Assembly (NCBI RefSeq): GCF_026625805.1
Contig: NZ_CP113064.1
Coordinates: 620,001 to 684,000 of the forward strand
Source of the DNA: Brevundimonas sp. SL130
Lineage (GTDB): Bacteria; Pseudomonadota; Alphaproteobacteria; Caulobacterales; Caulobacteraceae
DNA: 64,000 bases
Direction: 5' to 3'
In this document: positions 47,085-55,969 of the stretch, piece after piece
How positions within the stretch are numbered: position 1 is the stretch's first letter
Layout of the letters: each line of letters opens with the position of its first letter
Made by a program: the position numbers and the translations under genes
The notes under the pieces: generated by a model
What the model saw: only the letters and a program-made list of their open reading frames with translations
Databases searched by the model: none
Told to the model about the DNA's origin: nothing

Positions 47085-47489
47085 CTAGGGCGCGACGGCG
47101 GCCGTCGCGCCTTGAGACTTGCGAACGCTGGGGGCGCAGGAGGAGCCACACGCCATCTCGGTCGCCTGGGCGCCGCGCCAGACGCGCACTGTGCCGGTCG
47201 AGCCGCCGGTGACGACGATTTCGCGCTGGAACAGGGTGCGGCCCAGGCTGTCGACGGCGACGACCTCGGTCACGCCGTAGCCCTTGCCGAGGATGAACAG
47301 GGTGTTGGCGTCCACCACGGTGACGTCGGCGATCGCCGGATTGCCGACGATGACGGACGAGGCCGGGGCGTTGAGCTGGACCCGGGCCGAGCGATCTATC
47401 TCGACATTGAGCGCACCGGTTTGGGCGACAGCGGTCATGGGCGCGGCGAAAAAGGCGGCGGCGAGCAGGATCGGGAGGAGGCGGGGCAT
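47085..47489 (-). CDS. Exported CpaC-N-like pilus assembly protein
   Basis: 134 residues from ATG 47489. Signal peptide LLPILLAAAFFAAPMTAVAQ, then VEIDRSARVQLNAPASSVIV, GNPAIADVTVVDANTLFILG and GVTEVVAVDSLGRTLFQREI. This matches the N-terminal domain of CpaC/RcpA secretins (compare ARDVIVSNPQVAEAM and GETDAVFLDAAGRTI in cpaC here) without the secretin pore. The C-terminus has MACGSSCAP. Probably interacts with the secretin in the periplasm (inference). First gene of the leftward operon. Confidence 0.8.
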   Translation of the reverse strand: MPRLLPILLAAAFFAAPMTAVAQTGALNVEIDRSARVQLNAPASSVIVGNPAIADVTVVDANTLFILGKGYGVTEVVAVDSLGRTLFQREIVVTGGSTGTVRVWRGAQATEMACGSSCAPSVRKSQGATAAVAP

Positions 47490-47726
47490 CGGCGACTCTG
47501 GTGCGATAGCGCGTATGAACGCGGACGCGCGCATATTGCCGCCCGCTTCCTCAACAAAGGCTGAAGCAATAGAATTCCGATTTTCTTTGGTGAATCCGAA
47601 CGTAACCACAATTTGTGACTCACCCTTAATAGGCGTTGGCCATTCTGTCCCTGCGTTTGGGGGTCAAGCGGGCTACCGGCTCCCCCCGCCTAGTTGCTCG
47701 CTGGACATTTTTAAAAGGGATCTACC
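47490..47726. promoter_or_regulatory. Divergent regulatory region between pilus operons
   Basis: 237 bp between the CpaC-N-like gene and pilA. It contains three GANTC sites (47494, 47592, 47617), the CcrM methylation target in Caulobacterales, and is AT-rich around 47570-47635. A TTAATAGGCGTTGG stretch is only a half match to the CtrA box. Cell-cycle control of both operons is plausible by analogy with Caulobacter pilA. Confidence 0.4.
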
Positions 47727-47912
47727 ATGACCAAGTTCATTTCGCGTTTCGCTAAAGACGAGTCGGGCGCCACGGCCATTGAATACGGCCTGATCGCGGC
47801 TCTGATCGCCGTCGTCATCATCACCGCCCTGACCACCCTCGGCGGCAACCTTTCCGATACCTTCGACTCGGTGAGCGAGAAGCTCGGCGGCACCGCTGCG
47901 CCCGCCGCCTAA
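47727..47912 (+). CDS. pilA: Flp/Fap-type IVb major pilin
   Basis: 61 residues. A short leader MTKFISRFAKDESG with predicted CpaA cleavage after Gly14, then ATAIEYGLIAALIAVVIITAL with the conserved Glu and Tyr of Flp pilins. A short Ala-rich tail follows. It polymerises into adhesive Flp pili. A strong terminator follows the gene, ahead of cpaA, as expected for a highly expressed pilin that is transcribed separately. Confidence 0.95.
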   Translation: MTKFISRFAKDESGATAIEYGLIAALIAVVIITALTTLGGNLSDTFDSVSEKLGGTAAPAA

Positions 47913-47938
47913 TAGGGCGACGTCGTCTTGAAGACGTG

Positions 47939-47970
47939 AAGGGCCGGGGCGGCGACGCCCCGGCCCTTTC
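47939..47970 (+). terminator. Terminator after pilA
   Basis: A 13-bp perfect stem AAGGGCCGGGGCG/CGCCCCGGCCCTT (47939-47951 with 47956-47968) and a GCGA loop, followed by TCTCTTTG. It should limit read-through from pilA into cpaA. Confidence 0.85.
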
Positions 47971-48031
47971 TCTTTGTCCTTTACGGACAGGGGAAACCCG
48001 ACCTTAACGTCCGGCCCCGTAAGCTCGAGGA

Positions 48032-48541
48032 ATGGATTCTCTCCTCCTCCTGGCCCTGGGCCTGATGCCGGCGCTCGTCATCATCGGCGGTCTGCACGAC
48101 CTGGTGACGATGAAGATTCCGAACTGGATCTCTCTGGCCCTGATCGTCCTCTTTTTCCCGGTCGCCCTGGCGGCGGGTCTCGGCCTCACGGGCATGGGCG
48201 TCCATGTCGGAGTGGCGATCCTGGCCCTGGTCGTCGGTATGGGGATGTTCGCCCTGAACTGGATCGGCGGCGGCGACGCCAAGCTGATCGCCGCCAGCTG
48301 TCTGTGGCTGGGTTGGAGCGGCTCGGCCATGTTCCTGCTGTGGACCGGCGTCGCGGGGGGCCTGTTTTGCCTGCTGCTGATCCTGGCGCGCCAGCATCTG
48401 CAATTTCTTACGCCCACGGCGCCCGGCTGGGTCGCCCGCCTGCTGGAGCCCAAGGGTCATATTCCCTATGGCGTCGCCATCGCCATCGGCGCCCTGCTGG
48501 CCTTCCCCGAGGCGGATTTGATGAGCGGCTTTCTACGCTGA
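48032..48541 (+). CDS. cpaA: Prepilin peptidase CpaA (A24 family)
   Basis: 169 residues with several membrane segments. Aspartate motifs: GGLHDLVTMKIPNWISL (first Asp) and IGGGDAKLIAASCLW (second Asp), typical of A24 peptidases without the methylase domain. It cleaves pilA and TadE-like leaders. Start ATG 48032 in normal spacing after the pilA terminator. Confidence 0.92.
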   Translation: MDSLLLLALGLMPALVIIGGLHDLVTMKIPNWISLALIVLFFPVALAAGLGLTGMGVHVGVAILALVVGMGMFALNWIGGGDAKLIAASCLWLGWSGSAMFLLWTGVAGGLFCLLLILARQHLQFLTPTAPGWVARLLEPKGHIPYGVAIAIGALLAFPEADLMSGFLR

Positions 48542-48581
48542 GCTGGGCCCGTCGGCCCCGCCAGGCGGGGGCGCGTCAAGC

Positions 48582-48597
48582 TTAGGAACGCATTAAC
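48582..48597 (+). promoter_or_regulatory. Near-consensus CtrA box upstream of cpaB
   Basis: TTAG (48582-48585), seven bases, TTAAC (48593-48597): one mismatch to TTAA-N7-TTAAC. It lies 77 bp upstream of the cpaB start and after cpaA, fitting a CtrA-controlled cpaB-tadC operon as in Caulobacter. Confidence 0.5.
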
Positions 48598-48673
48598 CCG
48601 CAGGCCTCATGATTGTTAACGGCAGCGCATCATGGACCCGGTCCGCGTCGCGGCGTCTGTCGGAGTTTTCTGG

Positions 48674-49594
48674 ATGAAGCCCGCCCGTATCGTCGTTATC
48701 TGCATCGCCGCCGTGTCGGCGCTCGGTCTTGCCCTGGTGGTTCGCGCCATGGGCAATGGCGCTCCGGCTGCCCCGGCCGCCGCCGCCGCCGTCGAGGCGC
48801 GCCCCATGGCCAAGGTGCTGGTCGCCGCCAAGGACCTCGAGCCCGGCAAACGTCTGACCGAAGGCGACCTGGCCTGGAAGGACTGGCCGCTGGACGAGGT
48901 CAATCCCGCCTTCATCACCGACGGCTCCACGCCTGTGCCCGCCAAGCCGGCCGCAGAGAAGGGGGCCGAGAGTTCAGCCGAGAAGACCGAAGCCGCCGTC
49001 GAGGGCACGGCCAAGGCCGTCGCCAAGATCGCCGGGCCCGGCGCCAAGGCCGACTATGTCGGCTCGGTGGTGCGCGAACCCATTCTGGCCGGAGAGCCCA
49101 TCGTCGGCCGCAAGATCGTGCGCGCCGGCGACAGCGGCTATCTGGCCGCCTATCTGGAGCCCGGCATGCGGGCCATGGCCATCGGCGTGACGGTGGAATC
49201 GGCCGCCGGCGGCTTCATCCTGCCGGGCGACCGCGTGGACGTGGTCTTCACCGGCGAGGATAAGAGCGGCGTCGAGGGCGGCGGCGGCAAGTTCATCGCC
49301 GGCACCGTTCTGCACAACGTCAAGGTTCTGGCCATCGATCAGTCGACCCGCGCCGGCGACGACGAACAGGCCGTGGTGGGCGCCACCGCCACGCTTGAGG
49401 TCGGCCCGCGCGACGCCGAGATCCTGGCCCAGGCCAAGGCCCAGGGCGTGCTGTCCCTGTCGCTGCGCTCCTATGCCGATACGGCTGGGCCTTCCGGCTC
49501 GCTGCGCCGCGGTCCTGCTCCGGCCCAGGCCCAGTCCCAGCCCCAGACCGTCCGCATCTACCGCGGCGGCGCGCCCGAAGTGGTGACGCCGTGA
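48674..49594 (+). CDS. cpaB: Flp pilus assembly protein CpaB
   Basis: 306 residues from ATG 48674 (MKPARIVVICIAAVSALGL, membrane anchor). SAF domain: KVLVAAKDLEPGKRLTEGDL, GSVVREPILAGEPIV and RAMAIGVTVESAAGGFILPG. An Ala/Lys-rich insertion spans about 90-125. RcpC/CpaB proteins act in the periplasm in pilus biogenesis. The next gene starts at the junction of the stop. Confidence 0.92.
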   Translation: MKPARIVVICIAAVSALGLALVVRAMGNGAPAAPAAAAAVEARPMAKVLVAAKDLEPGKRLTEGDLAWKDWPLDEVNPAFITDGSTPVPAKPAAEKGAESSAEKTEAAVEGTAKAVAKIAGPGAKADYVGSVVREPILAGEPIVGRKIVRAGDSGYLAAYLEPGMRAMAIGVTVESAAGGFILPGDRVDVVFTGEDKSGVEGGGGKFIAGTVLHNVKVLAIDQSTRAGDDEQAVVGATATLEVGPRDAEILAQAKAQGVLSLSLRSYADTAGPSGSLRRGPAPAQAQSQPQTVRIYRGGAPEVVTP

Positions 49595-49605
49595 GGAAGA
49601 CGATC

Positions 49606-51018
49606 ATGCGCAAGACCGCCGTTCTCGCCAGCGTCTTGCTGGCCGGCTTGATCGCGGCCCCCGTCGCCGGGGTCGCCCAGAGCCGCACCGCCGTCTCGAC
49701 CGGCGCGGCGCCGCGTCTGATCAACCTGCCGCGCGGAACCTCCTTCGCCGTCGACCTGCCCGCCGACGCGCGCGACGTCATCGTCTCCAATCCGCAGGTG
49801 GCCGAGGCCATGCTGCACTCGCCGCGCCGCATCACCGTCATCGGCGTCGCGCCGGGCGAGACCGACGCCGTCTTCCTGGACGCCGCCGGCCGCACCATCC
49901 TCAGCCTGCGGGTTCGGGTGGACGCAGGCACCAGCGCCTTGCAGGACACCCTGACCCGCCTGATCCCGGGCGGTTCCATCCAGGCCGAGGCGGTCAACGA
50001 CACCATCATTCTGACGGGCACGGTCACCAGCCCGTCCCAGGCCGACCAGGCGCGCCGCGTCGCCGGCGCTTTCGTCAGCGCGCCCGAGAAGGTCATCAAT
50101 CTGATCGGGGTCACCGGATCCGACCAGGTCACGGTCAAGGCTCGGATCGTCGAGGTTCAGCGTTCTGCGGTCAAACAGTTGGGCATGGACGTCAGCGCCG
50201 TGCTGAACACCGTCGGCGACGGCCTGTCGCTGAGCCAGACCTCGACCTTCGCCGTCAACGGCAGCCTGCTGGGCGGCGGCGGCGTCGGCTATTCCGACAG
50301 TAGCGGAAACGGCAACAGCTTGTCGGCCACTGTAAAGGCGTTCGAACGCGCCGGCCTGATGCGCACCCTGGCCGAACCCAATCTGACCTCGGTCAATGGC
50401 GAGAACGCCGAGTTTTTGGCCGGTGGCGAATACCCGATCCCGGTCGGCCTGTCCGACAACAACGGCACGGCGCAGGTCGGGGTCGAGTTCAAACCCTATG
50501 GCGTGCGCCTGGCCGTTCGCCCCATCGTTCAGTCTGAAGGTCGGATCTCGCTGCAACTGTCCACCGAGGTTTCGGAACTCAGCAGCGAGGGCGCCTTCAC
50601 TCTGGGAGCGGGCTCCTCCACCCTGGTCATTCCGGCCCTGACCGTTCGCCGGGCCTCGACCACGGTCGAGCTGCCGTCCGGCGGTTCGCTGATGATCGCC
50701 GGCCTGCTGAGCGAGTCGACGCGCCAGAACGTCGACAAACTGCCGGCCCTCGGCGATGTGCCGGTGCTGGGATCCCTGTTCCGGTCGCGCGACTATCTGT
50801 CGGGCGAGACCGAACTGGTCATCATCATCGAGGCCTATCTGGCCTCGCCGACCTCGCCGGGCCGATTGCAGACCCCGGCTGATGGTCTGCATATCGCCAA
50901 TGACGCCCAGACGCTGCTGTTCGGACAGCTGAGCCGGACCTACGGCACGCCCCAGACCGCAACCGGAGCCGCCACTGGCCCCGGTTGGTCCGGCCCCGTG
51001 GGCTATGTGATCGAATGA
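49606..51018 (+). CDS. cpaC: Flp pilus secretin CpaC
   Basis: 470 residues from ATG 49606; GTG 49591 overlaps cpaB and is possible. Signal peptide (AVLASVLLAGLIAAPVAGVAQ). N-terminal domain with LPRGTSFAVDLPADARDV, then a BON-like segment (about 120-165) and the secretin domain VKARIVEVQRSAVKQLGMD, LAEPNLTSVNGENAEFLAGG and PSGGSLMIAGLLSE. Forms the outer-membrane ring for pilus export. The stop overlaps the cpaD start (ATGA). Confidence 0.94.
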   Translation: MRKTAVLASVLLAGLIAAPVAGVAQSRTAVSTGAAPRLINLPRGTSFAVDLPADARDVIVSNPQVAEAMLHSPRRITVIGVAPGETDAVFLDAAGRTILSLRVRVDAGTSALQDTLTRLIPGGSIQAEAVNDTIILTGTVTSPSQADQARRVAGAFVSAPEKVINLIGVTGSDQVTVKARIVEVQRSAVKQLGMDVSAVLNTVGDGLSLSQTSTFAVNGSLLGGGGVGYSDSSGNGNSLSATVKAFERAGLMRTLAEPNLTSVNGENAEFLAGGEYPIPVGLSDNNGTAQVGVEFKPYGVRLAVRPIVQSEGRISLQLSTEVSELSSEGAFTLGAGSSTLVIPALTVRRASTTVELPSGGSLMIAGLLSESTRQNVDKLPALGDVPVLGSLFRSRDYLSGETELVIIIEAYLASPTSPGRLQTPADGLHIANDAQTLLFGQLSRTYGTPQTATGAATGPGWSGPVGYVIE

Positions 51019-51686
51019 GCCGTCCCATGATCAGATTCGCCGCCGTCGCCGCCGTCTCGGCCCTGCTGTCGGCCTGCGCCGCAACCGGGTCTACCGGCGC
51101 TCCGCCCCTGACCTCTACGTCCCGTTATGTGCTGCAAGTCGAGCCCGGCGTCGATCGCATCGCCCTGGCGGTGCACGCCGACGGCCTATCGACCACACAG
51201 CAGGCGGCCTTGGCGGATCTGGCCGTCCGGTTCGCCCAGGCGCGCGCCGATATCATCCGTATCGAGACCCCGACCGGAGACGATCCGGTCGCGCATCAGG
51301 TCGCCTGGAACACACGCGACGCCTTGATCGCACGCGGCGTCCCGGCCGAACGGCTCCGTGTCGTCTCCTATGAGGCGCCTGCGGCGCGAGCGCCGATCCT
51401 CGCCGGTTTCGAGACCGTTCAGGCGTTCATTCCCAACTGCGCCGCCGCCCAGTCCGTGATGCGGTCGAGCTTCTCCAACCAGCCGTCCTCCGCCTTCGGC
51501 TGCGCTGTGACCGCCAATCTGGCCGCCCAGATCGCCAATCCGCGTGACATCGTCGCCCCGGCCGACCTCGCGCCTTCCGACATGGGCCGTCGCGGCAAGG
51601 TGTTCGACACCTATCGCGGGGGTGTGAAGACCTCGGCCCCGCAAGAGCCCTTGATCGACGGCGAAATCTCGAAGGCGGTCGACTAG
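51015..51686 (+). CDS. cpaD: Flp pilus lipoprotein CpaD
   Basis: 223 residues from ATG 51015. Lipobox AVSALLSAC gives a lipidated Cys near residue 19. The periplasmic domain contains FIPNCAAAQSVMRSSFSNQ and FGCAVTANLAAQIANPRDI, the CpaD/TadD-type signature. A pilus-associated outer-membrane lipoprotein thought to help secretin assembly. Confidence 0.9.
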   Translation: MSRPMIRFAAVAAVSALLSACAATGSTGAPPLTSTSRYVLQVEPGVDRIALAVHADGLSTTQQAALADLAVRFAQARADIIRIETPTGDDPVAHQVAWNTRDALIARGVPAERLRVVSYEAPAARAPILAGFETVQAFIPNCAAAQSVMRSSFSNQPSSAFGCAVTANLAAQIANPRDIVAPADLAPSDMGRRGKVFDTYRGGVKTSAPQEPLIDGEISKAVD

Positions 51687-51689
51687 TTC

Positions 51690-53315
51690 ATGACCATCCC
51701 TGCATCACGACCGCCTGAACCCTTCGACGATCCCTATGACGTCGACATGGATTTCTCGGAGGCCGCGGCCTTTCCGAGCGAGCCTGTCCGCTCGCCGCTC
51801 CAGTTCACGCCCCCGGCGCCTTCGCCGGCGTCCGCTCCGATTGCGGGAGGCGTGGCGCCTCTGACCGCGCCCGTGCCCGGGGCCGTCTTCAATCCCGTCG
51901 GCGACATGCTCGCACAGGCCCAGTCGCACCTGGCGCCCGCGCCGCAAGCGGCGCCGGTTCCGTCAGGCCCGGCCGCCTCCGATCTCGCGGCTCCCGATCT
52001 TGCTCCCGATCTGGCGCCGTCCAGTTCGGCGCCTTCAAGCCTGGCTCCCGTCGGTCTGGCCCCTGCCGCCAACATCGGCGAAGTGTCGGTGCCGCGCATC
52101 GCCATCCACGTCTTCGCCGAACGTCAGGACACCCTGGCGGCGGCCGAGCGCGCCGCCCAGGACCGCCGGCTGTCGCGCGCCACGACCCAGATTCGCATCG
52201 GCGGGATCATGGCCGCCGTGGCGGCCTATCAGCATGAGCCGACGCCGCCGCTGATCATCGTCGAATGCCTGAAGGACCCCCAGACCCTGTTGTGGGAAGT
52301 TGATCAGCTGGCCGAGGTCTGTGATGCGGGCACCAAGGTGGTGGTCGTCGGCCCGACCAACGACATCCTGCTGTTCCGCGAGCTGATGCGTCGCGGCGTC
52401 AGCGAATATCTGGTGGGGCCGCTCCAGCCCCTGCAACTGATCGCGGCCATCGGCGGCCTGTTCAACGACCCGGCCCAGCCCTTCGTCGGCCGCTCCATCG
52501 CCTTCGTCGGCGCGCGGGGCGGGGCCGGGGCCTCGGCCGTGGCGCACAATACCGCCTATGCGATCTCGGAACGGATCGGCGCCAACACGGTCATCGTCGA
52601 CTATGACCTGCCGTTCGGCACCGCCGGCCTGGACTTCAACCAGGATCCGCTCAGCGGCGTCGCCGACGCCCTGGGTCAGCCGGACCGCCTGGATTCGACC
52701 CTGCTGGACCGGATGATGGTCCGCTGCACCGACAAGCTCAGCCTGTTCGCCGCGCCCGCCACCCTGGACACCGACTGGGACATCTCGACCGAGGCCTTCG
52801 AAGAGGTGACGACGCGCATCCGCTCGACGGCGCCCTTCGTGGTTCTGGACCTGCCGCACCTGTGGTCGCCCTGGATGCGCCGCACCCTGATCAGCGCCGA
52901 CGAGGTGGTGATCGTGGCCACCCCCGACCTGGCCTCGCTGCGCAACGCCAAGAACATGATGGACCTGATCCGCTCGGGTCGGCCCAATGACGCCCCGCCG
53001 CGCCTGGTGCTGAACCAGGTCGGCGTGCCGGCCCGTCCCGAGATCCCGGCCAAGGATTTCGGCGCGGCCCTGGGCGTCCATCCCAGCCTGATCATCCCCT
53101 TCGACGCCAAGACCTTCGGCGCGGCCGCCAACAACGGCCAGATGATCCTGGACGCCGGGGCCAAGACCAAGGCGGCCGAGGCCTTCCAGACCCTGGCCCA
53201 GATCGTCTCCCAGCGCGAAATCCCGGCCCTGGCCGGCCCCAGGGCCAAGTCGGGCAAGACGGGCGGCGCGACCGAGTCGAAGTCGCTGTTCGCCGGCATG
53301 TTCAAGAAGCGCTGA
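51690..53315 (+). CDS. cpaE: Flp pilus localization ATPase-like protein CpaE
   Basis: 541 residues. Pro/Ala-rich N-terminal 130 residues, a receiver-like domain (about 130-255: PLIIVECLKDPQTLLWEVDQ, VVVVGPTNDILLFRELM), and a MinD/ParA-type domain (about 270-500) with FVGARGGAGASAVAHN and VIVDYDLPFGTAGLDF. The P-loop has Arg276 and Ala281/Ser282 where Walker A Lys residues would be, as in the CpaE branch. In Caulobacter CpaE marks the pole for pilus assembly. Confidence 0.92.
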   Translation: MTIPASRPPEPFDDPYDVDMDFSEAAAFPSEPVRSPLQFTPPAPSPASAPIAGGVAPLTAPVPGAVFNPVGDMLAQAQSHLAPAPQAAPVPSGPAASDLAAPDLAPDLAPSSSAPSSLAPVGLAPAANIGEVSVPRIAIHVFAERQDTLAAAERAAQDRRLSRATTQIRIGGIMAAVAAYQHEPTPPLIIVECLKDPQTLLWEVDQLAEVCDAGTKVVVVGPTNDILLFRELMRRGVSEYLVGPLQPLQLIAAIGGLFNDPAQPFVGRSIAFVGARGGAGASAVAHNTAYAISERIGANTVIVDYDLPFGTAGLDFNQDPLSGVADALGQPDRLDSTLLDRMMVRCTDKLSLFAAPATLDTDWDISTEAFEEVTTRIRSTAPFVVLDLPHLWSPWMRRTLISADEVVIVATPDLASLRNAKNMMDLIRSGRPNDAPPRLVLNQVGVPARPEIPAKDFGAALGVHPSLIIPFDAKTFGAAANNGQMILDAGAKTKAAEAFQTLAQIVSQREIPALAGPRAKSGKTGGATESKSLFAGMFKKR

Positions 53316-53318
53316 CGG

Positions 53319-54974
53319 GTGTTCGGAAAACGTACAGGTCAGCCCGGCGCCGCGACGGTCCCCTTGCGTCCCGCGGGCGGCGCGACCGATGCGTCCAGCG
53401 CCCCGCGCCAGCCGGCACCCGGCGTGCAGACCGAGGCCTTCGCCTTCGGGGGGGCTGACGTCGAGCCGGTGGCCGAGGCGTTCGCCATGGCCGACGCCCC
53501 TGCCCAGTTCGGCGGCGCATCTTCCGAGGCGACCGCAGCCGCCAAAGCTGACCGCCTCGACGCCCTGGCCTCGCGCCCAGCGTCGGAAGCGCCCCAACCC
53601 GCCGCCGCGCAGGGCGGAAAGCCGGGCGCCGGTCCCAAGGCCACCGCCGGCTTCGAACAGCTGAAGAAGGCCCAGGCGGTCGCCGAGATCGTCCGGGAAC
53701 AGAGCGACTATTACCACGCCACGAAGACCACCATCTTCAACGCGCTGATGAACACCATCGACCTGGCCCAGCTGGCCCAGCTGGACACCAAGGCCGCATC
53801 GGAAGAGATCCGCGACATCGTCGCCGAACTGGTGGCGATCAAGAACGTCTCCATGTCGGTCGCCGAGCAGGAGCATCTGGTTCAGGACATCGTCAACGAC
53901 GTCCTGGGTTACGGCCCGCTGGAGCCGCTGCTGGCCCGCGACGACATCGCCGACATCATGGTCAATGGCGCCGGCCGGGTCTTCATCGAGGTCGCGGGCA
54001 AGGTCCAACTGACCAATGTCCGGTTCCGCGACAACAACCAGCTGATGAATATCTGCCAGCGGATCGTGTCCCAGGTGGGCCGCCGCGTGGACGAGTCGAG
54101 CCCGATCTGCGACGCCCGACTGCCCGACGGATCGCGCGTCAACGTCATCGCCCCGCCCCTGGCGCTGGACGGCCCGACCCTGACGATCCGGAAGTTCAAG
54201 AAAGACAAGCTGACGATGAAGAATCTGGTGGACTACAAGTCCATCAGTCCCGAGGGCGCGCGCGTCCTGGGCGTCATCGGCGCCTCGCGCTGCAATATCG
54301 TCATCTCGGGCGGTACCGGCTCGGGCAAGACGACCCTGCTCAACACCCTGACGGCCTTTATCGACCCGACCGAGCGCGTCATCACCTGCGAGGACGCCGC
54401 CGAGCTTCAGCTGCAACAGCCGCATGTGGTGCGTCTGGAGACCCGGCCGCCGAACCTGGAGGGCCAGGGCACCATCACCATGCGCGACCTGGTGAAGAAC
54501 TGTCTGCGGATGCGTCCCGAACGGATCATCGTCGGCGAGGTGCGCGGCCCCGAGGCCTTCGACCTGTTGCAGGCCATGAACACCGGCCACGACGGCTCCA
54601 TGGGCACGCTGCACGCCAACTCCCCGCGCGAGGCCATCAGCCGGATGGAATCGATGATCACCATGGGCGGCTACGGCCTGCCGTCCAAGACCATCCGTGA
54701 AATGATCGTCGGCTCGGTCGACGTCATCATCCAGGCCGCGCGCCTGCGCGACGGCTCGCGCCGCATCACCCACATCACCGAGGTGGTTGGGCTGGAAGGC
54801 GACGTGATCGTGACCCAGGATCTGTTCGTCTACGACATCACCGGCGAAGACGAGCACGGCAAGGTCATCGGCCGCCACCGCTCGACCGGCATCGCCCGTC
54901 CCCGCTTCTGGGACCGCGCGCGCTACTATGGGCTGGAGCGCGAACTGGCCGACGCCCTCGACGCGGCGGAGTAG
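53319..54974 (+). CDS. cpaF: Flp pilus secretion ATPase CpaF
   Basis: 551 residues from GTG 53319. Low-complexity Ala/Pro-rich N-terminal 110 residues, then a VirB11/TadA-type ATPase: [57 protein letters not shown] (Walker A Lys337), [16 protein letters not shown] and [20 protein letters not shown] (Walker B). Powers pilus polymerisation at the inner-membrane face. Confidence 0.96.
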   Translation: MFGKRTGQPGAATVPLRPAGGATDASSAPRQPAPGVQTEAFAFGGADVEPVAEAFAMADAPAQFGGASSEATAAAKADRLDALASRPASEAPQPAAAQGGKPGAGPKATAGFEQLKKAQAVAEIVREQSDYYHATKTTIFNALMNTIDLAQLAQLDTKAASEEIRDIVAELVAIKNVSMSVAEQEHLVQDIVNDVLGYGPLEPLLARDDIADIMVNGAGRVFIEVAGKVQLTNVRFRDNNQLMNICQRIVSQVGRRVDESSPICDARLPDGSRVNVIAPPLALDGPTLTIRKFKKDKLTMKNLVDYKSISPEGARVLGVIGASRCNIVISGGTGSGKTTLLNTLTAFIDPTERVITCEDAAELQLQQPHVVRLETRPPNLEGQGTITMRDLVKNCLRMRPERIIVGEVRGPEAFDLLQAMNTGHDGSMGTLHANSPREAISRMESMITMGGYGLPSKTIREMIVGSVDVIIQAARLRDGSRRITHITEVVGLEGDVIVTQDLFVYDITGEDEHGKVIGRHRSTGIARPRFWDRARYYGLERELADALDAAE

Positions 54975-54978
54975 GGAC

Positions 54979-55959
54979 ATGTTGCCGATCCTCGCGGCGG
55001 TCCTCGCCTTCATCACCATCGGCGGTCTGGGTTGGGTCTTCGTCGGCGGAGACGATTCCTCGGGCCAGGCCGTCAAACGCGCCAAGAGCCTGGGCGAGAA
55101 CAAGCGCGAGGCCGCCACCGCTCGCAAGGCCGCCGCCGCCGCCAATACGCCCGAGGCGCGGCGCAAACAGATCATGGTCCAGCTTCAGGAAGCCGAGCGG
55201 CGCGAGCGCAAGGCGCGCGCCAATATGGCCGCCAAGCTGAAACAGGCCGGCCTGACGATCAGCATCCGGACCTTCTATATCGCCAGCGCCGTCGTCGGCC
55301 TGATCGCCGGCTTCGCCGCCCTTCTGGGCGGGCTGAATATCCTGATGGCGCTCGGCGTTGGGGTGATCGCCGGCCTGGGCCTGCCGCGCTGGGTCGTCGG
55401 ATTCCTGGCCAAGCGGCGGATGAAGAAATTCTCGCTCGAGTTTCCCAATGCGGTGGACGTCATCGTTCGCGGCATCAAGTCGGGTCTGCCGGTCCACGAG
55501 TGTTTCAAGATCATCGCCCGCGAGAGCCCCGCGCCCCTGGGGCCGGCGTTCAAGAAACTGGTCGAGGCCCTGGGCGTCGGCATGACGCTGGAACAGGCGC
55601 TGGACAAGATGTTCGAACAGATGCCCACGCCCGAGCTGCGCTTCTTCACCATCGTCATCGCCATCCAGCAGAAGACTGGCGGCAATCTGGCCGAGGCCCT
55701 GGGCAATCTGTCGACCGTGCTGCGCGCCCGCCGGATGATGGCCGAGAAGGTCAAGGCCCTGTCGTCCGAGGCCCTGGCCTCGGCCGGCATCATCGCCGCC
55801 CTGCCGCCGGCGGTCATGACCATGGTCATGTTCTCGAGCCCCAGCTACATGATGATCCTGTTCACCGACATGCGCGGCAACTTCCTGTTGCTGGTCGCGG
55901 CCGCCCTGATGAGCCTGGGCGTCTTCGTGATGAAGCGCATGATCTCGTTCAAGATCTGA
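54979..55959 (+). CDS. tadB: Flp pilus inner-membrane platform protein TadB/CpaG
   Basis: 326 residues from ATG 54979 (MLPILAAVLAFITIGGLGW). Membrane segments at both ends and a T2SF domain in the middle: FPNAVDVIVRGIKSGLPVHE, FKIIARESPAPLGPAFKKLV, MTLEQALDKMF and GGNLAEALGNLSTVL. With TadC it forms the platform that CpaF drives. Confidence 0.93.
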   Translation: MLPILAAVLAFITIGGLGWVFVGGDDSSGQAVKRAKSLGENKREAATARKAAAAANTPEARRKQIMVQLQEAERRERKARANMAAKLKQAGLTISIRTFYIASAVVGLIAGFAALLGGLNILMALGVGVIAGLGLPRWVVGFLAKRRMKKFSLEFPNAVDVIVRGIKSGLPVHECFKIIARESPAPLGPAFKKLVEALGVGMTLEQALDKMFEQMPTPELRFFTIVIAIQQKTGGNLAEALGNLSTVLRARRMMAEKVKALSSEALASAGIIAALPPAVMTMVMFSSPSYMMILFTDMRGNFLLLVAAALMSLGVFVMKRMISFKI

Positions 55960-55969
55960 GGCGGGGACC

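Noticed and set aside
47636..47700. Sigma-54 promoter for pilA
   Set aside because: TGG and GC elements are present, but the GG-GC spacing is not the required 10 bases at any candidate, so no call is made.
52035..55175. 1046-codon antisense frame over cpaE-tadB
   Set aside because: Shadow of high-GC third-position coding in well-identified pilus genes; composition is Gly/Asp/Val/Leu/Arg-rich with no domain signature.
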